From Tyto alba (Eukaryota; Chordata; Aves; Strigiformes; Tytonidae), in NCBI RefSeq assembly GCF_018691265.1, contig NW_024881321.1, positions 16,464,698-16,528,697 of the forward strand: 64,000 nt of DNA. The letters are read 5' to 3'. The notes beneath the pieces are model-generated. The model saw only the letters and a list, made by a program, of their open reading frames with translations. It had not been told where the DNA came from and ran no database searches. A program made the translations under genes and the position numbers. Below are positions 51,401-61,302 of the stretch, in pieces (positions within the stretch are counted from its first letter, which is position 1; every line of letters begins with the position of its first letter).

Positions 51401-51794
51401 AAATGGGGATATACTAAAAATCCTTAAATTATTTGATCTGTTAGTTCAACAGCACATGGCATCTCAGACTCTCTAAGTACCTTACAGATGTCAAAGACAA
51501 AAAAGGGGTGACTAGGATGAGAGAGGGTTTTTTTCCTCCAAAGGAAAAATTAAAGTAATGAGTAATAGTCATCATGCAGTAAATAAAATGCGTATGTGGC
51601 AAATAAGCAAAGTAACACAATGACCTTAACAAAGTCTCTGAGAAATGCTCATGTTAAAAAACATCCTAGAATGATGCAGCCGCTTTTCTTCATGACTACA
51701 CAATTCAGATGCTCATTACCAGACATAAAATGGAGACACTTTCTGTTAAACAGCATCAATGGCTAAGCATTCTGTGATACTGCCTATCCATGCA

Positions 51795-51811
51795 TTTTTT
51801 TTTTTTTTTTT
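51795..51811 (+). repeat. Poly-T run
   Basis: Seventeen consecutive T residues. Confidence 0.95.
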
Positions 51812-54093
51812 AAGTGGAGGGGAACATAACAGAGATAGAACCTACTCCCAGCCTTTTAGCTTTCTTTTCCATGGTGCAGCTGTAGGCACAGTATTTTATG
51901 GAACCAGGAGCGCTCAGTAATCTGACGAGACAGTAAATCTTGCTATATAAAGTTGCGTAGCTGCTGTAGAGTTGGAAAGAATAGTAGAGGAAATGCAATA
52001 TAAGATCTCTAGCAAACAATTTGCAATACATATTTTTTTTGAAATTCACAGCTGAATCTACATTTACTTGTAACAGTGTTGTAGCCACAGGACTGCTAGC
52101 TCTGCAAAGCAAAACCTGTCTTTAACTATATATGCAGTTCCCAATGCATCTTTGCTACTACGGGTTTAAGAAATAGCAAGGTTTTCTTTCATCTAGCTGA
52201 AAGGATATACGCATGCACACTCTCACATATAACAGATTCAATAACTCTCTCATACATAGGTTTGTGCCTACCAGAGCTAAATAAGCCCAGTGTCCTGTGG
52301 ATTTACGTGTCACAGCTGATACCCTCTCCTGTTACAGATCCCACATTTCCAGAAGACACTTCCTGCTCACAGAAAGTACATCTGGTTTGAGTGGATTCTC
52401 TGATGTCTAACAATGGTTGAGCAGTGGTTTCAATCTTTTCTTCAACTGAGTCACTAACAGGGTCTCTGTCTTCAACTTTGCAAGCTGCATTATATATTTC
52501 TATAGATTTGTGATCTGTGAAACCTATAATCTACTGTGAAATCTGGTCAAAACTAACTAAAGGATATCAAGAGAGGAGGGATTAAGGGAAATAATCAGAC
52601 CTAGATCGAGAGATTATAAATTCAGAAAATGTTTTACATTTGTAATCTAAATAAAAATAGGAAGTTGGGTTAGCTGCTTCCTCAAAGACTGTCTTTTTTT
52701 AAAATTAGGTGAAACATTTGCTCTTTCCACAATCTCAAAACTTCATAACAAGATTTTTTTAACATGCTGAATTAACCCAGCTCAGACAGAGCATTCAAAT
52801 TAATCAACCTGCATTTTTTCTTTAAAGTGGGTGCAACAAAACCACAAAAAGGCTTTGGAACCTCTAAAGGTTGCTTTTCTTATTGCACAAGCCAGAACAA
52901 AAAACTTTCTAAAGAGAAAAAAAGCTGGTCTGACTGGTGAGACAAAATAAATTATGAGGGTTGGCAAAGATAACCCAACATGCATCTCTACCTGACACAC
53001 TCTGCAATTCCCAGCTGCTTGCACTGGTTTCCTAATGAAAAAAGGTTTTTTTGATGAATAAAGGTCTACTCATGCATCAATCCAAATCAGCTCCTGGACA
53101 TTGACAATGGTCAATTGATTCTGGTCAGTTTTAGCCAAGCTTGATAGAGTAATAGAAGAGCCATAGATAATTAATTAGAACAAGTCTTTCAGGAATTAAT
53201 GGGTGGGCTACGAATGGTGTCTATAGGTAGCCATAAGCCTGATGACCTATCTGGTGCATGCAGGATGACCTGCTGGCACACATGCAGCCTGGAGTCAATG
53301 AGCCCTCTCTGGACACTTGCCCATGCAGAATTTCAAGTATATGGGAGGTGACTCTGGGCACTATAACAAGAGAAGAAGATCTTATGGGAGGCATGAAAGA
53401 GAACTGAAGGTGGTACGGTAAGAAATTGAATTATTTTATGCATTTAGAAACTGTAAGATTCACATTCACAAGCGGCTAAAAATCACAACCCAATGCAAAC
53501 TTGTTTCCTCTTATTCTGATGTCTTGTCAAATTAATTTTACATAATTAGAGAACAAGTGATAGGCTACCTCTTTGGAAAACAGGAACTACAGTTAGCAGT
53601 GGCACCAATTATAGTTATGTTATTGCAAGGACTTTCTCAGGTCATTCAGATTACTCAAGGCATCTGGACCATATAAGCAGTGTGACCCACACAAACAGTG
53701 TTCATAACAAAAAATACTTTGAGCGATTTCTCAGCAAAAGTTAGCTAACTGACAGGTTAGCATGACAGCTTTTTGTTGGTTTCCTGAGCAGCTTTGTTCC
53801 AGCTCATACAGAGCACACAGTTCATCCAACACAGCGATTAGATATCTAAACAGATACCAAATAAAGCTTCAAAGCAGATAACATGACACTATTCAGAAAA
53901 AAAGATTGTTGTAGTGTTTGGGCTGTGAGAAGGTAACAGTGTTCAGAAAAAAAAACCTGCTGCTGTTATCAAAGGTGACTTCTGATTCTGGCCAACAGTC
54001 TAAAACATCTCAAAGGTTAATGTATGTTTCAGAATATTTCATGTAAAACAGACACTTTAAAGGCAATTTGAATTATCCATCTCATAAATTAAC

Positions 54094-54111
54094 TTTTTTT
54101 TTTTTTTTTTT
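54094..54111 (+). repeat. Poly-T run
   Basis: Eighteen consecutive T residues. No retrocopy is recognised on the minus strand. Confidence 0.95.
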
Positions 54112-56906
54112 AATGTTGGCTAGAATTTATCTCAAGCTTGAGTTTATTTCTGTTATGAAGTATAGATCAGTCATGTAAAGTCTTTATCTTAAGGGTAAGA
54201 CCAAACCTAAAAGGTTTCCAAAAAGCAGTTTCTAAACATGAAAATATAATTTTGTGGCTGTAAATTGTAATAAAAAAGGACCCAAGCAAACCCTGAAAAC
54301 AAAAAAATGACAAGCCACTCCTCCCTACACACACAAAAATCCAAGGATTGTCACAGATGAGCTGGAGGATGAATAGCATTTGAATAGTTGAAAGTCTGTG
54401 TACTCTTTGATTTCAGACAGCTTTGTTTTGCCAACTGCATTTTCAAGCAGCCAAGGACAAAAATAATAGACACAGTAAACTTGGTTTTAGCATATTACCC
54501 AAAGCATGACTAGATAAACCCTTATTTTTCTAAGTTTTTATTCAGTCATTTGTTGTAATAGCAAGTAATTCTTCTGCTCAAAATTTAAGTTATATCCTGC
54601 TAATTTTTTAAAACAATGTAATGTTTTGCAACTTAGTTATCTGGAACTATCTATGTATTGTGGCACTGTCATCTCCAACAACAGTTTAGTATGTTTTATT
54701 CAAGATCATGATGTATTTGGCATGATATGATTATTATTTTTTTTTAATTTCAAATTTAATTGCTGTGTAATAAAAATCTATATCATAAAAACAAAGGAAA
54801 CTTTCCCATGGGAAGAATTTCCATATCTTTGGTCACTTGCATTTTGTCATGATGTTTTTCTCTTCTACACACATCACCAGTCACTTTACCTGTAGTGCTA
54901 CCTCTTCTAATATGATCTTAACTTTATGGGTTCGTAGCAACTGACCATATGAAAACCAATAACAAGCAAAAATTTGTTTGACAATGGCATGACTGACATC
55001 ACAAGAAAGTTTGAATGAAAATGAGAGTGCAAAGCAGAATTCTGCTAACAGATACCACCATCAGCCTGAAAATCTAGGGAGATATTTGAATCAAGTAAGA
55101 TAACTGGAGGTCCTATTTATGAGAACACGTGGACTGCAAAATAAATGCAAAGTTTATTAATTTTGATGCTGCAAATTAATTTTCTGTACTTAAAAACCTC
55201 ATTTTTTTTTCATTCGGAGACATTTGTTTTACACAGTGGTTCAGTACAGGCACTTTTGCACCTTTCTTTCTCTGTGCATCCATGATATTAATGAAAAGTA
55301 GTAGTACAGACATTTATAATGTGTTGTTGATACACATGTACATGTGCATGCATTTAGCATATCATGTTGAAACAATGGTAACAGTAGAAAACTTTTGGAC
55401 ATAGTCCAGTTTTTATGAAAAGGAGCCTTAATGGACAAAATAATGCAGTTAAATAAATTGTTTCCTATACTGTTGCTAATTACTTACATTGATACTGAGT
55501 TCTAAAGTATTCTTTTTAACATTAAGAAACCTGGGATAAAAGATGATTTATTCCAAACCTCTGAAATTTATTGGTAGCCCATTGTTGATCTTATCATTTG
55601 GTTTTTAAAATATCTGATCAGGGATTTTTTCTGCTCCAACAGTTTTAATTTTGCAAGCCACTGGACCTTAATGTGAGCTAATCTCTTTACCTATTTCGTA
55701 TGTGTGTGTGGGAAATCTAAGAAGGTTTTTTTGTTTAAAATAAGGAGTTTATGTGCATGCACAGCAATTACTGACATTTCATAAAGTTCATATTGCTGTT
55801 CTGTATATCTCAAATGCCTATATCAGGGCACCAAAGAGGAAAAGAACACTGAAAATGGAGCCTGAATGAGATGGTAGGTTAATACAGGAGTGAGTCCATT
55901 TTAATAGCATAATTTTTGCTTTATTGCATTGTACTTCAAAGAAACTCAAACATAATTGGTTTTCATTTTCCTCCTTTACACAAATAAAGTCTATGCTAAG
56001 GATATTCTGCCATGGAAAGTAAATATATCCTTTCTTGTACCATGTACACAAACTATAGGAAGAGTTGAATTAGGAGAAAAGAGTGATGTACAGCCAGGGA
56101 ATTCTTAAAACAAAAGGAAGATAAGTGGATTCATGCCTATCAAGCTGTTTAAAACCAGAAAAAAATGAAAGTAGTGGGTGTAGGAATATCACAGAAATCT
56201 ACAGTGGTGTTAATATATAGATACAAGGTATTGGACTGTGTTTGGAGTTTCTAGTTAGCTCTGACTTCTACATAGTTGTACAGTAATTTTCTGAGAGTTT
56301 CGCTTAAGCCTTGTCCAGTGTCAACTATGACATTATCTAGATTAGTTCACATTATACTTTGGACCATAAAGGACTGTATGGGTTTCCATGTTTTGCTTAA
56401 CACTAACTGCTCAGTCAGTACTTAATGAAGAACCAAAATCTGCCTAACAGACATCAAGTGAGAATTTTTCAACTGAGAAAAAAGGATAAATTTGAAAAGT
56501 AAAAGAAGTGCTGTAAAATAACAATAACAACAGTAATAACAGAAAACTCCTCAAGCCTGGATTTTAAGCTACCATTCTCTTTCAAGCGATCTGCGAAGTT
56601 TGAAATCACACTTTGAAATTCTGTCTTATAATAATTCTGATATATTCTTATTGTGGGACTATCTGAAAGGGGAAAGTTCAACTATGTATAAGCTTAACTA
56701 ACAACTTGCACTTTATTCACTGTCGTGGTTTGAGTCTGGTCAGCAGCAAAACACCATGCAGTCACTCTCTCCCCCTTTTCTTCTGGCAATGCGAAGGGAC
56801 AGATGAGCCAGGCTTGGGGCTCAAGATAGGACCAGGAGGGGTAGATCACCCATTATGGTCACGAGCAAAAGGCAGACTCGTTAGGGGAAGAAAAAAAGAA
56901 CATACA

Positions 56907-56912
56907 TTTATT
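56907..56912 (-). terminator. LTR polyadenylation signal AATAAA
   Basis: AATAAA in minus-strand sense lies about 720 nt after the TATA box of the same LTR, which implies an unusually long R region. Confidence 0.6.
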
Positions 56913-57222
56913 ACAGACACTAAAAACACTTAAAAGAGTAGGATAGTGAGAAGCATTGCCACATCTTGAGAACACCTTCCCCCCACCCCTCCCTTCTTTC
57001 CGGGCTCAGTTCTGCTCCTCATATCTCTACCTCCCCCTCTCAGCAACGCAGGGGCAGGGAATGGGGGGTGCAGTCAGTGCTGCCACTTCTTCCATCTTTG
57101 GTGGGGGGAGCTTCTGGAACTTCTTCCTCCTGCTCCATTGTGGTCCCCCTCTCACAGGAGACAGTCCTCCACAAACTTTCTCTGACATGAGTCCCTCCCA
57201 CGGGCCACAGCATTTCCTTACA

Positions 57223-57310
57223 CTGCTTCAGCGTGGGACACCAACTTTCTTCAGCTGGAGTCCTTCCCATGGCTGCGGCCCTTTCTCAGCTGCTTCAGCG
57301 TGGGACACCC
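57223..57310. repeat. Tandem repeat inside the LTR
   Basis: CTGCTTCAGCGTGGGACACC occurs at 57223-57242 and again at 57290-57309, a period of 67 bp. The spacer keeps 'CCTTCCCATGG'-like elements that also occur just upstream ('CCCTCCCACGG'). Variable numbers of such units are usual in this type of avian LTR. Confidence 0.85.
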
Positions 57311-57630
57311 CCGCATGCTGCAATCCTCTCAGTGCTGAACTACAGCATCAGGGGCTACATTTTCCCACAAGATCCTGACCTTCTTCGGGCACAGCACCTT
57401 GATCAACCATACGAAATGAAACACAGGCCATAAATCAGTGTCTGCTCCACCATAGATCTTCATGGGTGGCAGTGGGGTCCACCCTGCCATCTCACCACAG
57501 GATACAGGGGGATCTCTGCTCCAGCACACCTCCCCCCTCCTTTCTTCCTCCATTCCTCCACTGACCTTGGTGTTCACGCAGCTTCAGCAACTCCTCCTCA
57601 CAAGTCCGACTCCTCCTCACCATGTCCCTT

Positions 57631-57665
57631 CTTAAATACGTTATTGCAGAGGTGCAGATGATTGG
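57631..57665 (-). promoter_or_regulatory. LTR core promoter: CCAAT and TATA
   Basis: On the minus strand, CCAAT (57665-57661) is followed by TATTTAAG (57638-57631), a normal spacing for an LTR promoter. Confidence 0.6.
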
Positions 57666-57814
57666 CTCGGCTTTGGTGCAGAGGTGGAGCTGACTTGGAG
57701 CTGGGGGAGCTTCGAGAAGCTTCTCAAAGGGGGCCATGCCTATATCCCCCTCCCCTGCTATCAAAAAGCCTCAACACTCACTCAAATCCAGGACATTCAT
57801 CTTCATGAATCTCA

Positions 57815-58575
57815 GCTGTATCAACCTCAATCTTCTCCTGTACAAACTGAAGAACATAAGCTTTTCAAGTCTTTTATCATAAATCATCTACTCTGTCTCA
57901 TAATTCTCTTTACTATTCTAAAATCTGTTATTTACTTCTTTGAAGAGTCCAGAACTACCAACAATATTCAAGATGTTGAGACAACAAAGTCTTACAGAGT
58001 AGGAAAATGAATGCTTCTCTCTTGTCCTTCCTGTCTTTGAGATGACTAATATTTTGATGGCTTCTTTTTGGATTTCCCCTACTCACCAAGCTGATGATGT
58101 CAAGAACTGACCTTTCCAATAGCTGTGACTTCCAGGTCTCTGTTCAGCATCATAAAGACATAGTTTAGATTTTTTTTTTTCCCTAGATGCTTTATTTTTA
58201 TCTCTATCAACCTTTATTTGCCATGGGTTTTGCCTACTGACTCAGATTTTTTAGGTCGTTCTGGAGTTTCTTGTTATTGTTGTAACATTTTACTCAAAAG
58301 GGTATCTATCATTTACAAACTTAGAGATTTCTTTGTCTAGTCTGTCCTCCACGTCATTGATGAAGGGGTTCAATAAAGCTGGTCCAACCCTTTCCATCTA
58401 GTATCTCAGTATGGATTTATCTCTATTCTGAAAAGGGGTTAGTAAGGTCTGTCCTTTGTTTGCTATCCTTTAACCAATTTTCATAAAGGAACCTTTCTTC
58501 CAATTCTGTGTCAACTCAGCTTCTTTAAAATGTGAAAAATCTTGTCAGAAATGTTTAAATACAGAAAACTTTCCA
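57815..58575 (-). mobile_element. Ancient CR1 LINE fragment
   Basis: The plus strand is the reverse complement of an old CR1 ORF2 and keeps consensus stretches in order: 'TCCAGAACTACCAACAATAT', 'CATTTACAAACTTAGAGAT', 'CACGTCATTGATGAAGGGGT', 'AATAAAGCTGGTCCAACCC' and 'CTTTGTTTGCTATCCTTTAA'. These correspond to the CR1 segments 'ccagaactgcacacagtattc', 'catctgcaaactt', 'gatcatttatgaat', 'aggactggtcccag' and 'ctttgtttcctatcttttaacc'. Divergence is high and no frame stays open. It appears to be the same old CR1 class as the copy at 9.7 kb but in the opposite orientation. The LTR at 56721-57795 ends about 20 bp from its edge. Confidence 0.82.
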
Positions 58576-58786
58576 GACCTCTGTAAGAAAGTTGATGTAT
58601 GTTTAATGTAAATATCTGTTGCAAATTCCAGAGACTTGAGGGGTATTTTTAAATAATTTTTATCAAAATCTGTAATCTTGGCAATTTTCCTAGAAGACCA
58701 AAATAGCAACAAAAGTTTCCAGTGTTAAAATCGGTGGCCACAAATAAAAGAAATGCATGGAATTTCATACTTCTATTTGAAATTCA
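58576..58786. other. Non-coding spacer between CR1 relic and hairpin
   Basis: AT-rich sequence with nothing recognised. Confidence 0.5.
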
Positions 58787-58880
58787 CCATATGTCCTCTA
58801 ATACCTATGCACAATAGGGTGCAAGTTTAATGACTTGCTTTTTGTGCCCCTGTTGTAATTAGGTATTAGAGGACATATGG
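58787..58880. repeat. 94-nt hairpin with a perfect 21-bp stem
   Basis: CCATATGTCCTCTAATACCT (58787-58806) is the exact reverse complement of 58861-58880, and one further A-T pair (58807/58860) gives 21 bp. The 52-nt interior also folds imperfectly: ACAATAGGG with a C(C)CCTGTTGT-like partner, and GCAAG with CTTGC around TTTAATGA. Outside the 21-bp stem, pairing stops sharply. No target-site duplication is evident. Its size and shape fit a pre-miRNA-like hairpin or a palindromic MITE. I do not recognise it as a named family. Confidence 0.85.
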
Positions 58881-61230
58881 CATGGTGCAGCCCTAGCAGT
58901 GAATTTTCTTGTTTTGATGGTTTTCTGCTACAGGCATAACATTACTTCAGTGACGATATTGTTGAGAGAATTAATTCACGTGTTGATTTCTAGCTTTAAA
59001 CCCTGAAATTCCTTTCAGATTATACATATTTATGGGATTTCTAAACCAAATATGTAACTAGTATCAACAGGTGAGTTATCAATAAAAAAAAGAACATAAT
59101 CAGTTCAAAGAGTATAATTTTAGACACCATAGTGAATGCTGCAGTGATTATATTTCAAATTGTAGACAGAGTTCAGAATTCATTGTTGAAGGAGTGGCTA
59201 TCTCTCCCTTTCAAAATCTTCTCCTTTTACATGCATGCATGCTCCCCAAGTGAGCATCCAGCTTTACATCTTTTTTCCCTGATGTGCAATCTTCAGTTAT
59301 CCTTCTCTTAGTCAAGTCCCTGAGTTATGTCACCTTCAGTATCTGCTCTCTTTTTCAGTGTGTCTGACTGAGCTCAGGCATTTTTCATTTTTTATTATAG
59401 GAATCTGTGGTTAGCCATTGTCTGGTACAGAGATGATATAATTTTTTTTTTTTTTTAAAGTTTATTTTGCAGATATAAACAAACTATGTATAGATAAGAT
59501 ATTAAACAACATAAAAAAAAAAGAAATCTCAAGATGAGACAAATACAGAAAAAGGATTTGAATAAGTAGTCAGACTGTTCTATACATGTTCTCTAGTGTT
59601 GTAATGTCATTCTTAACTAGTATATGAAATGTACTGCTAAAGATGATACATAAGCACATAGTCTGCTGTGTTGGTTTTTTTTTAATGCCCAGTATCAGAC
59701 CACACAACCAAGTGTTTTTTATTTGTTGGTCTTCAGGCAAGATGAATTTGCCATGTGTTTCAGAGGGCATATGGTATCTCAGTAATACATACTGCACCAA
59801 CCTCTTAAACAGATTAAAACACTTCTTCTTGCATGACAAAAGCTGACACTCTGTTTCCCTGGCTGGTAAGCTAGAGGACATTACTAACACACAGCAGTAG
59901 AAAACAGTATCAACATGTAATATTTCACCAGTACACGCAACAGGCACCAGTATTGCCAAGAGTCATGATTTTATCATGAATGTTGTAATAGTTATTTTTT
60001 TACCCAAAGTACTCACTCTTGAACAGTGTAAATAAATTAGAATCTCAGTTTGTGTGTATTTTATTAATATGTCAATATCTTTTCCAGGGGGACTGAAAAC
60101 ATGCTCCTAAAGCCCCTGAAAAGCTCAACATGCAGAGAGGCAGGAAGAACCACTGATTTTTCACTTCTGTTTTATCTCATGTTATTTACTACAGTTTAAT
60201 ATGTATGGAAGGAATGATCTTTTAATTTGGGGATTGACATCACTGTGATGAATCAGTGTTACAAATCAATAGCATCTTAAAATTAAAAAGAAAGCATTAA
60301 ACTACTTCAAAATTATCATAATCTACCACAAATATCATGGGAAAAGTCAAGAGAGAACAAATATTTAAATCTCTAAAGTATTGTCACTGTTTCTTTTGAT
60401 TGACAACACAGTTTCAAGAGTGGCATTAATGTTTGTACCCATCTTTTCATTTTTTCTTTTAGAGTGAATTCTGCAAATAACTATCCCAAGGGGCATAGAA
60501 ATGTTAGAAAATTTACATTTGAAACTCTATACAATTGTCCTACATTTGACATCAAATCTGTCAAGTACAAGTTGCAGAATTTTAGGTCAGCACTACATTT
60601 TTTTGACTAAAACGAGATTATCTCATCACACAGAACTTCTTCAAGTACTCACTCTTAGAAATATTCAGGGTTGCTTGCCCCTCTCCCAGTGAGAGCTAGG
60701 AGTAGATCACAGTGTAGCGAGCTTCCCAAATGAGCCATGAAGATTGATAAAATACAATCTCAAGTAGCTACTGGCACCTCCCTGTCAAGCTTACTAATGA
60801 GTGCTGTGTTACTGCTAGAGTCAACTGTCACATTATCTCCAGGCTAATAAACAGATCCAGTGACAAACAATGCACAAACAAAAAGGAGCTGATAGAGGAT
60901 CTTTCCCTTTAATTCCATCTCCACATGTCCCTAGGACACATTCAAATTGTTGGAAGAGATGATTTTCAGATTGTAGAAGGAAGTTTTTTACTGTTCTCTG
61001 GTTTATGCATTTATTTACTTTTAGTTATGAACAACAGAAGTCAGATAAGTAAAAATATTGTGATTCTTTTTGTAAAAGTTAAAGCCAGTGAATATGTAAT
61101 ATTTGAGAAAGTCAAGTATTTCCAAAAGCAATTTTGATTCTTCTCATTGTTTCCTGGTTGTAGTGATGACTGGAAACATATATGCCAAATCTCAGGATGA
61201 AAACCTTAGCTGAGGTATTCCCTGCACTAG
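58881..61230. other. Unassigned non-coding DNA
   Basis: AT-rich, with poly-T at 59442-59456. The minus open frame 59570-59959 (129 codons) has no family motif. The block at about 60770-60925, with TGTCACATTATC, ATAAACAGATC and ACAAACAATGC, looks like conserved non-coding DNA, but this is only an impression. Confidence 0.5.
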
Positions 61231-61302
61231 AAAAAACAAAAACAAAAACAAAAACAAAAACAAACAAACAAAAAACAAACAAACAAACAAAAAAACAACA
61301 AC
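61231..61302 (+). repeat. (AAAAAC)n/(CAAA)n simple repeat
   Basis: Units of CAAAAA (61237-61260) change to CAAA and CAAAAAA mixtures up to about 61302. It is an imperfect A/C-rich array. Confidence 0.95.

Larger units (their letters stand above)
48542..56720. other. Unassigned AT-rich non-coding DNA
   Basis: Eight kilobases without a gene or nameable transposable element. It includes poly-T at 51795-51811 and 54094-54111 and a short (TA)n near 49858-49869. Parts near 50250-50450, 52265-52420 and 53080-53420 have a more mixed composition. None has an open frame that looks like an exon. Confidence 0.5.
56721..57795 (-). mobile_element. Solo LTR, long avian ERVL-type, with TTCAC/TTCAT duplication
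   Basis: The 1,075-bp block begins TGTCGTGGTTTGAG and ends CCAGGACA, so its ends are inverted repeats (TGTC.TGG/CCA.GACA). It is flanked by TTCAC (56716-56720) and TTCAT (57796-57800), a 5-bp duplication with one change. In minus-strand sense it has CCAAT (57665-57661), TATTTAAG (57638-57631) and AATAAA (56912-56907). The middle holds a 67-bp tandem repeat. Long C/T-rich stretches create open frames on both strands, including the longest of the window (140 codons, 56956-57378), which is not a gene. No internal viral genes adjoin it. Confidence 0.92.

Noticed and set aside
53340..53440. Possible exon ending at AAG|GTGGTACGGTAAG
   Set aside because: A splice-donor-like string alone is not evidence. 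There is no protein match in any frame and no acceptor context that I can support.
56956..57378. Longest open frame (140 codons, plus strand)
   Set aside because: It lies wholly inside the minus-strand LTR 56721-57795 and is rich in S, P and F because of C/T-rich DNA. It has no domain, so it is a composition artefact.
59570..59959. 129-codon minus-strand open frame
   Set aside because: There is no recognisable motif, signal or homologous family, and no codon-bias shift against the flanks. A frame of this size is plausible by chance in 64 kb.
61231..61302. CRISPR-like regularly spaced repeat
   Set aside because: It is a simple A/C array without spacers, in a vertebrate genome.
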